Assembly (NCBI RefSeq): GCF_947242115.1
Contig: NC_074713.1
Coordinates: 25,137,378-25,201,377 of the forward strand
Reading direction: 5' to 3'
Source of the DNA: Biomphalaria glabrata
Taxonomy: Eukaryota > Mollusca > Gastropoda > Planorbidae
Length of the DNA: 64,000 nucleotides
Shown here: in pieces, positions 1 to 12,600 of the stretch
Numbering within the stretch: position 1 is the first letter of the stretch
Layout of the letters: each line of letters starts with the position of its first letter
The notes under the pieces: generated by a model
Told to the model about the DNA's origin: nothing
The model's database searches: none
The model's input: the letters and a program-made list of their open reading frames with translations, nothing else
Program-made: the position numbers and the translations under genes

Positions 1-3000
1 ACTTGAGAAATTCATATGATGTGACTGACTCTACCAGAGTATCTATTTTCAAAACATCAATCTTGGTGTGCTTCAGGTTTAGCATGGCTGAGTTTAAAGT
101 CTGTGTTTCATAAGAATTTCTAGCAAAGTCTGCAGGATCATTGGGGACAATGACAGACTTTACAACTATAGTGCCTGATGGGTTGATTTTTGAGAAGAAG
201 TTCAACTTATCAGCAGAATGGGAGAAAACATAGAGTTTGGTGGAGATGTTTTTACTAACAAAGTACTCAAAATTGTAATCATATGTGGGCCTGAAAGTAA
301 AAAGGTTAAACAAAATATTGAAAATAACTTTTAGAAAACACTTTAATTAAGCATTGTGGATTTAAAGTTGTTGTTTTTTTTACAGATCATTGTTACATTT
401 TGCATTTCTAACAGCTTATTACCAGTAAAAATGTTTACCTAAATGTACCATTTTGTTCTATAAATAAAAATTACATTTTTTCCCCCTTGGTTACCAAAAA
501 AATTTTTGTCCAACAACTCATGTCATGTACAAATTACAAGTTAAAAAAATAATTTTGGGACATTGCTACATTTCTCTGAAGTCATCAGTTTTAATCTAAA
601 GAAGTCTTATTAGCAGTTGTCTAATGGTTAACTAAATCAAATGACACCACAAAAAAAAAAAAAAAAAACAGTAGAGACTATATTTTTGAGTAATAACCAA
701 GAATACAAACTAACATCTAACAAAACCAATTGTCATTTCTGCTGCTTTGACTGGCAACCTATCTTTACCTGTGTCATATCCATGAAGTCAATTACATTGG
801 GATGCACTATTCAACCAAAGGAAATAAGTGTATAATGAGCCAAAAGCAAGCAATTCTTGTATGTATGTATATATATTTATATATTTAAATTTTATTTGGA
901 AAACAACTCCTAACGATATTTTCTTTAAAATTTCAAGGTATGTATTTATTAATGAGAAAAAAATTCTCAACTCATTGGCAACATCACAAAAACCAGATGT
1001 TTTGAAGATGTTTCATTATCGAAAAATTAATTATGGATAAAATTTTTATGAATGAAAATATTCCTTATGAAAAAAACTTGACACAGCATACTCACTACAC
1101 TTACAGTAAGAAAGGGGAAAAAACTTGACACCACTTACATCACTGGCTTATTGCAGTACACTACAATATTTCTTTGCAAACATGAACATGTTTAAATGAA
1201 CTATAGGCCTAATTAAACATTTGCACACCATCTTATTGTAGGCTATATTAGCTTTGTCAACAAATTTAAAGCTACCTACATGGCTCTCCGCAATTAAAGT
1301 GTAAACAATTTATAGAGAACTTAAAACATAATAACTAATCATACATAGCATTTTTTTTTCTTCCAAAAATGCTAAACTTTATTGTGACTTGGTAAACTAA
1401 TAGATGTCGACTATAAATCTGATTGGTCAAGTTTTCTTTTCAAAGCAATTGACTAACTATCCTCATTTAAATAGCTTAGAATAATTAACATAGTCCTACT
1501 ATGCAGGGTAATATTTTATTTTTTCTGGTGAGATTATAATGTGTTCAATCTTCAAAGTCAACTGTCCCATACCCAAAGCAAGGAAATGGTCATATCACAG
1601 CTTCTTTACGCCTTACTTGCTCACACTGAACGAATTTGCACATGCTGCCACTTTTTTAGGTTTAACTATAAACCTCAGAAAAAACGGAAGTTATGTTCCA
1701 GAAGTCACTCAATAAAATATACTTAGCCCCAAAGATCAGCATGATTAGACACCCCTTTAACGTGGTAGACAATGATGCATCACTTTTAAGAGAGGTTTTT
1801 AAGCGTCTGATCAGGGCTAGTAGTGCTTTTGGATGAATCCAATCGAGAATTTGGCAAAACAAATCACCCCGCCTGCCTACAAAAATCAATGTCTACCAAG
1901 CAGTGGTTCTCTCAACCCCTGTGAATCTGAGACATGGGTACTTTACAGAATGAAACTAAGACTTCTTGAAAGTTTTCATCCAAGATGTTTGCACATCATC
2001 ATGGCATACAGTGGCAAGATTGCACTACAAATGGCGATGTTCTTGCGAATGCCAGTATGAACTTCTTATCAACAATAAAAGCTAAAATGGGTCTTTATTT
2101 GAATCTTCAGGTGTAAAGAAATAATATGCTCATGTTCATCTGTGTCACAGTCTCAGTTGACATTGCCGGATTTAATGTTCACGTCATGTTAAGAGTTTAA
2201 AAGACACGTGGAATTCCTGATGTAGAAAACAGGAAGTAGAATGAATAAAGTTGACTTTGAGTTCAGTCAAGTCAGTCAAGTTGTATCTTTTAGACCGGGC
2301 AGTCAAGTAATATATTTTGGTCCAGGACGGACAGTAGCGACTTCGAAAAATCGAGCAGTATTTACAGTTAGGTAGTAACTTTTGGGAAGTTGATGCCAGT
2401 GGTCTTTTTGAGACATGTATTTCTAGTAGTTATTCTGTATTATTCTGTACAGTGTTACCCGCTGAGATGCGGAGGTGATTTGTAATATACTCTGGAGAGT
2501 TTAACGTATTGGGTATTTTTTATACCGCTGTTATGCGGATAGGATTTTCTTGACTTGTAGCACTAACAAGGAGTGCAGTATTATTATTATTGTTGTCAAA
2601 TAAACTTTATATTTGTCTGCTGAAACGGACTTAAGTCAATTTGTGGTATATATGTTTTTCACGTGTCAAGAGTACTCCAGGAAGCACAAGCCTGCATTCC
2701 ACGACATTCGCATTCTTCAACATTACACCATTTAACCTTTTACAATCTGCTAATCTTTTTTACACCAAAAGCTACTTCCTGTACTTTAATGACAGTAAAA
2801 AAAAAAAAAAAAAAAAAGATCCCATATAACAAACTATTTATCTATTTTTAAGAGCATAGAAATAGATTTATATAAATATTAATCTAGTGCGAAAAGTCAT
2901 TATATATTATAAAAAGTCAATTTTCAAAATCTGTAGTTACAAATTTAATCTTACCCTATGGAATAAATTAATGGAACTGAGGTTTCTTTTTCATTGTCAG

Positions 3001-3280
3001 AGAACTTTATGCCAAACTCTGACTCTTGGCAAAGCATCCACATGGAAGCATTATTTGTTGGTAGGGAATTGTTACACTGGACTTGTATCTGACCCATAAA
3101 TCTAAGCAGTCTGGAGGCTTCATTTTCAACACTAGAGAGCAGTTGAAGAGGACTGTAGTCATTATGTAGATAGATCAGCTGAATGCCTGCATATATAAAT
3201 ATTGCTGATCCCAACACCCACAGCAAGCTACCCTTCCGTTTCTTGAGAGAGTATCGAACAACTTTGTTAAAAGCCTTCAT
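1..3280 (-). CDS. METTL24/FkbM-like methyltransferase, type II membrane protein (partial, 5' part)
   Basis: Two coding exons are readable: 3280-2955 (start codon, 108 codons plus 2 bases, donor GTAAGA) and 290-1 (acceptor TTTCAG). They join in phase as SIG-PTYDYNFEY, and the gene continues off the left edge. Residues 1-17 are basic and about 18-37 form one hydrophobic segment, suggesting a Golgi/ER type II membrane protein. The stretch SVPLIYSIG matches the start of the FkbM-like fold of METTL24 (its LVYSFG block). LNSAMLNLKHTKIDVLKID matches the later block (TL..M..L.H..IDVLKIDIEG). Here the normally acidic DIEGSE motif reads DTLVESV, so catalytic competence is uncertain. The roughly 2.7-kb intron contains an antisense LINE fragment and a possible solo LTR. 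The family assignment is from motif memory. No substrate is known to me for this family. Confidence 0.72.
301..1540. other. METTL24-like intron, AT-rich, no gene seen
   Basis: AT-rich intronic sequence with homopolymer A and T runs (for example A-run near 650-668). Short open frames here are low-complexity and have no recognisable family. I see no exon with convincing splice sites and coding character. Confidence 0.5.
1541..2070 (+). mobile_element. LINE fragment (C-terminal end of a reverse transcriptase polyprotein)
   Basis: Decayed non-LTR retrotransposon remnant, antisense within the METTL24-like intron. Translated pieces include EMVISQLLYALLAHTE, shared with the minus-strand fragment at 27539-27736. 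They also include RLIRASSAFG, IWQNKSPRLPTKINVYQAVVLS and LLESFHPRCLH. These fit the usual block after the RT thumb (RI.KA..AFGRL, ...T.L.VY.AVVL.TLLY..ETW). Several stops and frame changes interrupt it, so it is not a gene. The clade is unresolved. Confidence 0.6.
2139..2650 (+). mobile_element. possible solo LTR (fossil)
   Basis: The stretch opens with TGTGTCACAG and holds a TTTAAAAG box near 2197. An AATAAA signal near 2601 is followed by a short U5-like tail (GTCTGCTGAAACGGACTTAA). This layout is LTR-like. No matching second copy, internal region or target duplication could be seen, so the call is tentative and the ends are approximate. Confidence 0.25.
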
Positions 3281-4060
3281 TGTTTTTGGAAATATAATAG
3301 GTTGAATAAACTAGATATCCTCAATGAGTCTATGTGATTGCTTCACTGGTCATCATAGTTACAAAGTGCCCTGATGTCCACCATTTGATAATTGTACCTG
3401 TTAAAAATGGAAACGTTTCATTAAGGAAAAAAGCAAATTCATTACAACCAAAGGATGCCATCAATTTGTAAACATTAATTTTTATGTATTTACCCTAATA
3501 GTTACAATACATGATATATATGTGAAACAAAAAAAGATAGCAGATCTATTATTCTATAACTATTCTGGACTTGTGTTAGTGTTAACTAGCTATCATTTCA
3601 TAAAAGCCAATTATTGTTCAAAAAAAATCTAATCTACTTCTAGATCTACTAAGTTCTAGACTAGTCTAGTTTAAGTATGCATGGCTGCCCAGTTATATGC
3701 AATGCACTCTGAATTGCCATCTCGATGGTCCATGGTCTGAACCATGGCCACCTTCTGCGGGCAGTCTGGCTATGATAAAACAGATCTAATAGAATCAGAC
3801 AAATCTGATGTTTTTAGGAACATTCCAAACATGACGTAGTCTTCTATGTGTAAAAAGAGCATAGATACTATGCATATTAATCAATTTCAAAACATCCTGA
3901 TTGGAGACACAATCCCTCCATGAAATGTACATTAAGCAGCACAAATGAAAACTATTTATTTGTATCTATTTTAAATAGTTTTCACTATACTATTACTATA
4001 GTATCAAATGCTGCTCGTCTCTTACAACATAAAAAAGGAACCACCCTCCCTCCAAATATA
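3281..4060. other. upstream region of the METTL24-like gene
   Basis: Start of the head-to-head intergenic interval between the METTL24-like gene (minus) and CRLS1 (plus). It contains a CTAGATCT-type tract at about 3630-3680 and otherwise AT-rich sequence. No open frame of interest and no RNA gene was recognised. Promoters for the two genes must lie somewhere in 3281-6655, but no core element is clear enough to call. Confidence 0.4.
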
Positions 4061-4303
4061 AGAGTGGTCAAGAGGCTAAGGACTCTTGAACTTGGCTACC
4101 TATAAAGTGGCTCGAGGTTCGACACTCGACTCGAGCAAAGTTTTATTTACTAAGCGCCTCAAGGCAGCACAGAAAACTTTCTCCCAGATATCCCCTCCCC
4201 CCACTGGTCCACAAATGAGATTGGACCAAAGCGTACTGGGCATGCTATAAGCATGAAAGTAGTGCTATAGAAAAGCTATAATTATTATTATTATTATTAT
4301 TAA
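4061..4303 (+). repeat. tRNA-derived SINE, family A
   Basis: Starts with a tRNA-like head: AGTGGTCAAGAGGC resembles a polymerase III A box, and GGCTCGAGGTTCGACACTCG contains a B-box-like GGTTCGACAC. The body has the block GCCTCAAGGCAGCACAGAAA and the tail GCATGCTATAAGCATGAAAG, and it ends in a TTA microsatellite. The same body and tail occur in reverse at 23511-23736, which supports a SINE family rather than a tRNA gene. Confidence 0.7.
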
Positions 4304-4510
4304 TTATAAATTGCCTTAACACTGACAGAGTACAATGTGAAGTCACACACAAAAATTGTAGTAAGGGGGAATAATGATTCATGTCTCAGACTAAAGAGAG
4401 AGCATGGGGATGTCTAATCATGATGACAGTTACAAACAGAGAAGGGAGATACGGTGCATGGAAAGAGGGATTGAAACTTATTATAATTAATTAAGCTGGT
4501 GGAAAAAGAA

Positions 4511-4612
4511 AACACTAAGTCATTGGTTAACATGCATGACTAGGACGTAATCATAGAATCTTCTTTTTTGAAGTAACGTCTGTATTTTATAAAATAAGAT
4601 AAGAAATATGAA
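4511..4612 (+). mobile_element. CR1-like LINE 3' tail fragment
   Basis: Short fragment matching the last 100 or so bases of the LINE copies at 21.6 and 35.6 kb: TCATTGGTTAACATGCATGA, TAGGACGTAATCAT, TTGAAGTAACGTCTGTATT, ending in an AAGATAAG tail. No coding part is retained. It is a severely 5'-truncated insertion, which is normal for this LINE group. Confidence 0.75.
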
Positions 4613-4959
4613 GGACTAAAAAACATCTACATAAACATCTATATAAACATGTACTACACTAAAAATAATTATTTATGGCTTAAAAGGGGGATAATTATTT
4701 TTGATAACAGTGATTTAAAAAGTTCTGTTTTTTGTCAAAATAACGCTTTGAGTATGAATGACTAGGCAAAAAATATATTACTATTATTTATTATTACTTT
4801 TGTATGTGTTTTCAAACGTAGTACCATACTACAGTGTACAGTAGTAGCTATTTACTGAAAACATTTAATTTATAAAAAAAAAAACAATTTTATTATTTTA
4901 TATACTATACAGCTGTCCCTTAATTGTTCGGAGATGTCCCTTGCTTTATTATTCAGCAC

Positions 4960-5125
4960 TAGACTGAAAGTGAAAAGATTGTCCTTAGATACGTATTGTC
5001 AATACCAATGAATAGTTTGTGCAAAGTTTAACTTGATCCGAGAATGCCTGGGTGTGGGAGAAATTACATTTACAAACTTTTTACCAGACAGATAGACAGA
5101 CAAATAGGCCTATAAGCTTTGTAAA
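4960..5125 (-). repeat. dispersed repeat family R1, fragment
   Basis: On the minus strand it contains the signature TCTGTCTATCTGTCTGGTAA, then a stretch ending in ATTCTCGGATCAAGTTAAAC and a TTTGCACAAACTATTCATTG-like segment. The same order is found at 14530-14990 and 17005-17268 and, rearranged, at 25073-25380. The class of the element is unknown. Confidence 0.55.
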
Positions 5126-5279
5126 AATAAAATAGATATAGATTTTGATTAATTTCTGAGTTGAATAAATGATGTTTCTTCTAACTGTGTTAATAAAACA
5201 ATTTAGTGTTAAAGCAAACTTTTTCTCCTTTTTAGGCGTGAGGCTAGAAACCTGATCATTGTAAATTTAATAATTAAAA

Positions 5280-6200
5280 GTATATTATATTATTCTAAGA
5301 CCTAAGATCTATATAACTATATAAAATAGAATAATAGATCTTGCCAATCTTGCTATTACTACTAATACTACACTTCTACACGAGAGTAGAGTATATACTA
5401 GACTGACTAGAGATCTAGTACTAGTCTAGTCTAGACTCTAGATCTAGAATTAGAATAGATCTAGTAATACTAAACTAGTCTTAGTCCAGTCTCTATACAA
5501 TTAATGAATTATTATAAGTATAGTATTATTATATTATTTATACATGTAACATAGATCTAGAGTCTAGATTCTAGATTAGACTCTTATCTTATTTCTAGAT
5601 TTTAGAATATTGTTATTCATAATCATATAAATTTTTAATTTTATCATAATAATTATGATGTCAATGAATGAATTGAATGAATGATGATGATCCACCTTGA
5701 GACCTGGTACTCACCGTACTGTCACTAGCCTGACTAGGTCTAGGATTCAGGTCAGGATAGGATAGGAAATGTAGTTAGGTTCTGCAATAGCACAGCCACA
5801 GGTACAAGCCTTCACAAGCAATACAATACATGAATACTCAATAGATGTAGACTGTACTAGAGTCTAGATCTAGTCATAGATCTAGAAATCTAGATACTAA
5901 GATAGTATCTAGTAACTAGTATCATCTAGAGTCTAGATCTAGAAATCTAGGTCTAGATCTAAGACTAATCTATCATCGTAATATTTATTAAAATCATGGT
6001 ATTATTAAGTATTATAATTAGTTTACGTGCGTATCTATTAGTATATAATTATTATAAATTATAGAGAGGTCTAGAATCTAGATATCTAGTCTAGTAAGTC
6101 TAGATTCTAGTACGATCTAGATTCTAGATATCTAGTATCATATTTTAGTGTTGGATAGATCTAATAATCTAATCGTGATCTAGATCTAGATCTAAAATGT
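5280..6200. repeat. CTAGATCT-rich palindromic low-complexity tract
   Basis: About 0.9 kb dominated by short overlapping palindromes (CTAG, AGATCT, TCTAGA, TAGATCTA) without a fixed period. It lies upstream of the CRLS1 start. Similar but shorter tracts lie near other gene starts in the window (see findings). No coding potential. Confidence 0.7.
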
Positions 6201-6655
6201 AATTGTTTTGTTTATAAATCGAGTATGTTGAATTGAAAACACTTTCTTTTGTTTACTTGCCAACGAGGCTGCCTCTCTCACATTGTAATATACCAGTCAG
6301 GTCTATGTCTAAATCAAAAAATTAAATTCTTTTAAAAATGATTTTAAATCGTACAAATTTTAAAGAGCTTTTAATTATTTAAATCAATTTAAATGTCTGA
6401 AATATTTGATCTAATCAATTATTAGAGGACAGTCCTCAGAATATTCTTAACATTTGTACGGTACCTGGCATTGCCAGTTTCGGTGACCTAGTAATAGGAG
6501 AAAATGGCAGCCTCCATAACATAACATGAAAATTGTAAATAGAAGGCTGCGGCAAACAATTGTAAAGGACACTTTAGACCATTTTTCATTATGTGTCTCT
6601 TTACCGCAATGATAGATTATTATTTATTATAACTTAAATATCGATTTCAACGAAA

Positions 6656-9600
6656 ATGACCAAAGGAAAAAAGATTTTAAGTTTACTTCTTAATGAGAAA
6701 GACTCTTTGTTCACCTATTTATCAACAAAGGTCTATCAGAAAGTTAATCCAAAGCTGAAAGAAGTCAATCATTCACTAGATCTAAATTGTAGATCTAATA
6801 TTATTGTACCCCTGAAGTCATACGTGAATTCAAAGAAAGATAGGTTTAGCAATTCTTGGGTTTTAAATTGTTTAGTTAATGGACATTTTCTCAATCAAAG
6901 TCAATATGATTACCATTCTGCACCCTCTAAATTTAAATGTAATCATCATACTCATAGTAATGCTACAAAAAGAAATCAGTTGGATTTATTTTCAAATTCA
7001 TGGTTAAATAGATCATTAGCACAAAAACCAAGCTATTCAACTAACCATACAATTGTTGGCTTTCTCAATTGTGATCAAAGACATTATTCAACATTTAAAC
7101 ATAATAGAAACTTACTAATACGAAGTTTGATAGAAAAAAAGTTATTTTCAAGAAATGTAAGAAAAACTATTAGGCATCAAGACATTTCTGATCCTGTTTC
7201 AATGAACTCTAATGATATTAAATTTAGGGTTCGTAATCGCACAAGAACAATTTTACACAGCAAACTTTCCAAGCTCAAAAAAAGTATTCTTCTACATAAA
7301 TGCCAACTAAAAGACAAATGGAAAGATCAGCAATTAAGAAGTTTGCAAGCAGTTGGAAAGCTGAAAAATGAACTAAAAGCAAAAGTAATTGACCAATTTT
7401 GTAATTGTAAATTTCATTGCTTATAATTTTTTAACCTTATAATGTTATCAAATATAATTTTTTAACCTTATAATGTTATCAAACTTTATTCTACTTAGGG
7501 GTGCACCGGATAGTACTTTTTGATATCCGGCGGGAGCCGAATATGACCAGATAGTAAAATTTGATATTCGGCCAGAGCTGAATACCTATGTGTCTTGTAA
7601 ATAGCTTGTATTGCTGAACATTTTACGAAACTGTTAAATAACATACCTATATTTGTTGGTATTATTTTTTTTCCTTTTATATACCTTATTGTTTTAAACT
7701 CTGTTACTGATTGATTTATTAAAGATTAACAGTATTTATAAACAGAAATTAATCTGTGTAGCATGAGCGTGTCTGTGTGTATGTACAAGGCCACCAACCA
7801 TAAAGGCTGTGTGTTGGAGGGTCAATGTAAAATATGTTAGTATATATTTAACTATTTACTAATGTAAATCTCTCATCTAGCTTGTATGGTGGTTGGATGT
7901 ATGTGTTCAAGAATTTCTGACCAACAACTGGTCATCAGACTTTTAATTTGTAAGTCCAAAGACTGCTTCTGGTTCTGGCTTCAAGGGCTTAATACTGATA
8001 GCTGTTAGTTAAAAGTTGGAATCTGAAGCGTAGTAGGTCATATATTTATTAATCCATTTGCGGCAAACGATATTTTATTAACAGCAGGAACATCCATTAT
8101 ACCTACTTTAAATAGCCTGAGCCTTAAATGTTGCAAAGCATAGATTTAATTGTAGTCTGTAGGCCTATTATTGATATCTATGTTTAGATCTACTGTTTTA
8201 TATCTAATAGATCTAAGAGAATTAGGAAAACCAACTACAGAAGAAAAAAAAAACTCACCCACACCCTCCCTACCAAAAAAAATAAAATAAATAGACTTTG
8301 TGTTTGACTGATTATAACAACCTGGTCAGATAGACGTAGTGAGCCTACACATGTAGTCCTAGTGTAGTGTGTATAGATGATTGTGTTGAACTTCACATGT
8401 TTTTTTTTCCTTGGGCATACGCAATAGTGTTTAATGTGCAGGCAAGCATATAGATAAATTATATCCGTACCTTAGTTACAGAGGTCAAGTGTTTCTTAAC
8501 ATTCCAGCATATTTTTTCTTTGTTTGCTAGATCTAATTGTGGTGCTGTAGATCAATTTATTTTCTGCAATGTTAAATTTTACTGTAAGGTTTTCCTTTAT
8601 ATATTAAGTCCATAGAATTAAACAAGGTTTTAATACAAGGGAAGAAAATACATACAAGCACATATTTGTTTTATTTTATTGTGCAACGAACGTGTATTCA
8701 GCGCCCTAAATGACATTTCTCTCCAAGTAAACAAACTTAGTGTCATTATCTAGTGACCTCTAGACAGTGTCAATATTTCTCAACAATCTGCGTTAATCCA
8801 TTCTGGCTTAAGAATGGTCAATGTCTATCAATACATTGTCATGGATTAAACAAATAAGAAGTTGGGGGTGTTGAGTCTCTTGAGCCCTCCCTTTAAAGAC
8901 ACCCGTGGTCAGTGTCTGTTTGGCTTGTAGTCCAGCCTCCTAATTGAGACTTAACTCAAAGTAAACAAACTTATTACCCGGCCAATAGTATAAAAGGTGT
9001 GGCTTGTGGTCCAGACCCTTGATTGACAACCTATCTCATAATAAACAAACTCATACTAGATTAACCTTATAGAGATTTGGCTTGTAGTCCCGCCCCTAAT
9101 AAAAATTCTTCTCCAAGTAAACAAACTCAGTTCCCTCATAAGATGTGACCTCTAGACAGTGTCAACACGTTGACATCTGGCTTAATGTGGTCAGCTGCCT
9201 GTGAACTCAATGATATGGACTAAACAATCAAAAGGAGGTGGGGGTTGCTCATCTCTACCTCTGGAGATATACCCGCACATCTAGACAGATTATCAGCGTG
9301 ACGTAGTTAAGGAATATTACATGTTTACTAGACCACTCCAAGGTCAAGACAAGCTTTTAAAATGTGCCAGACATCGCTGCTACGTAGGTAATGCGAATTT
9401 ATAATGCAAAGTATTATTTCTATTTAGATTAACACGCCTTGTCTTTGTACTAAAAAATATTTCGTGTATAGTCATAGTTTATAGTTTTAAAAACAAATTA
9501 TCTCATTTGAAACAAAAATGTTAATGTATTTCAGAACTGACATTATTGAATCATGTCCACTTTATGAATATTGGTATATTTGTTATTAACATGGAGATTT

Positions 9601-12600
9601 AAACTTCTTGTTTGACATCGTTTATCAGCCTTGACTCCCTTTATATTGTTTGCCTTTTGCCTGTGTTGTCTCGATATTTAAGTGTTACCTCCGTTTGGCA
9701 TATCTGGAAAAGACATAGCGTGGAGGCGCCTAACAATATTAATAGAAATACAGGTGTAACTTTTACTATCCGGTTTACTATCAGGTAGTGATATCCAACC
9801 GGAGCCGGATAGTGAAAAAGTGCCAAATATTCTGCAGAAGCCGGAGCGACTATCCGGTGCACCCCTAATTCTACTGCATAGCCTTTAGGGATTAGGATTC
9901 AGGTTTAGTAAAACTTAGGCTCAATAACTTTTAGCAACAATAGATGTATTATCAAAAATACTTGAATGTGATATTTGGTAGAATCTATTTTAACTTTTTA
10001 TAAATGTGAGTCTTTTTTGTAATGAGTTTCTTTGTATTTATTATTTACCAGGGGGTACTGTACAATGAAACTTGAACTGCAGCATAGTTATTTCTTTATC
10101 TTAACATCTTGGGGAAACATTTTCAGTCTTGGGTGATGTTTCAAAGTTAGCTTAACTGAAAATGCATATAAGCAATTTTCAATAGTTTTACAACAACAAA
10201 AAATGGAGATCTCCATCTTACTTTTTGCCCCTTTTAAGTACCGGTATAGTTCCATTTTTAAAGTCAAAATTTTATTTGGCAGAGGGGGAAGAGATTGTCA
10301 CACTTAATTTTTTATTCTCTGATGTAGCTGGATTTTTTTTTGTATCAACACAAGCAACTCATAGGCATAGATTATAAGGACAAAAGTTTTTTTGTTGTCT
10401 TTTTTTGGTAAAAAAAACAAACAAACATTTTAGCACATTTGTAGTACCGGTACCGGTACTGTACTTTCACCTATGTTTAAAATGATTCTTTTTTTAAAAG
10501 AGTGCAAGTTAGAAAAAATTTAATGTACTTTTATTTTATTGTTATTCCTATATAGTAATCAATCATAGTCATATTAACTACAAACATTAACTTTTTAACA
10601 TTTGTTAAAAACAGAAAGAAAATATTAAGACTGTTCCTAATTTGCTTACAACTATGCGGATGGCTTCAGCGCCTGTACTTGCTTATCTGGTAGTTCATGA
10701 TTACTTTGGAACAGCATGTACAATTTTTGTTTTTGCTGGTATAACAGATTTGGTAAGTGTGTAATATAATGTATGTGTCCAGACATTCTTAACCCAGTAG
10801 CTCCTATTCTCTGTTAAGAAAAACCTTTTCCAGGCCCTAAGCAAAGAGGGATAACTCCAAATTTAAAAAAAAGTAAAAAATATTATTTTTTTTTTTAAAT
10901 AATCAAATTTAAGATCTAATACATATGGGCCTGTTCGTTTGAAAAATTATTTAAACAAAAAAAATCTTCCTGATTTTATTAAAAATAGAATCGGTAATCT
11001 CCAAAATGATTTAATCATGCCTGCAACGAGACTAAAGAAATCTTCTTTTTAAAAAGTTTTTTAAAGCAAGTATATTGAATAGGGAATTTTAGAAGCGTTC
11101 TACAACGGTTTAGGACAAAAACGGGAAAATATTTCCAACTGCAGAAGGAGCTAATGGGCTAATACCGCTGTATTAGATTATTTGTTATGAAACAAGATTA
11201 TAATCATTTAGCACTGTTTAGAACATTTTAAAATTGGACTTATGGTATGAGGGTTACCAAATGTCTGGTAATAGAAGGGGTCACGTCCTCCACCCAGCAG
11301 GCATTGGCCTGAATTTAAAAAAGTCCAGCTTTCTTTCAATTCTTTACTTCAACTGCTTCTTATCCATCAGTTGAATTGAATTTATCAGATATATTGTTTT
11401 CCAGCACATAAACTCACTCAGCAGAAAGTTTTTTTGACAACCACCTTAATGAACATCTGTTCATTTATTCAGGACTATTCAAAGTAAACCTTTCAGACCT
11501 TGCGATCTATGGGACAGATATGATGTTATGGTCATCTGTTTATTTGGCCAAAGGTTAAAGAGCAGGGTGTCATGTGGCCAGCACAACGACCAACTGCCTT
11601 TACTTTCGCCAACTTAAGTGAGGTACCCATTAGAGTTGGGTGGACTCAGGGGTGCCCTAAAAATCCCAAAATTCAAAATCACAGTTTTCATAGAAATTTG
11701 AACCCAGGACCCCAGGTTCAGAAGCCAAGTGCTTAGCTACTCAGCCACTGTGCCCTCCATGATATATTTATACTACAGTAATGATGTTTTTTAAAAAATT
11801 CCTAGCTTATCCTGACAACTTAAAAAAATGATGATTAAAGTCATTCTTAATAAAGTATTTTATAACCTTTCTGTTGTTGCTTTTTAAAACAAGGCAATAT
11901 AAAATTTTCTACTTCTAGCACCACTTGTGGTAGGCAATTATCCTAGTAAAAATTGTATGGCAATGGCCCAAGCCCAAACCTATTTTTATCCTAGAAATGT
12001 TTTTTTAATTGAAAGACTACATGTACGTAGTTAAAAATTCTCCTTATAAATCACTTTTTTTTAAATTGGTGGAAAAGTAATTTGTCATTATTCTAAAGTA
12101 TTTGTTAAACGGTACTGGGGGGTCATTGTGTAAATTACATAACATCTTTGTTAACATTGGAATAGCTACCGTTATACAGAGCACTTTGTTTCAATTTGAT
12201 TTTTTATAACAGTTGGATGGCTACATTGCCAGAAATTTTAAAAACCAAAGAACAGCTTTAGGCACTGCTTTGGACCCTTTAGCAGACAAACTATTAGTCA
12301 GCTTTCTTGGTATTGCCTTAACATCAGCTGGTCTTATTCCAGGTAGATTTATGCAGATTCATTTATGTTTTTGTTGTTTACAATTGTGGTAAAAGTTGAT
12401 AAGACATATTATCTACTATGTCACATTATTAGAGCATTAAAATCAATAGTTAGAAACAATGAAAATCATTTCTCTTTATTAAATTTATTAAATACTTTGA
12501 GTATTAGATATATATCTTAGTAAATGGTTTAGAAGTCTCAAGATTGTGCTAACCTCACTTTGTATATTTTAATCAAATTTACTTTTTATTTCTCTACAAT

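Noticed and set aside
4061-4130. tRNA gene at the head of the SINE
   Set aside because: No proper cloverleaf; the same head, body and tail recur at 23.5 kb, so it is a SINE.
6656-7426. Independent intronless gene of 256 residues
   Set aside because: A donor at 7385 keeps the frame exactly into the CRLS1 catalytic exons, which otherwise lack a start; read as CRLS1 exon 1, though transcript proof is lacking.
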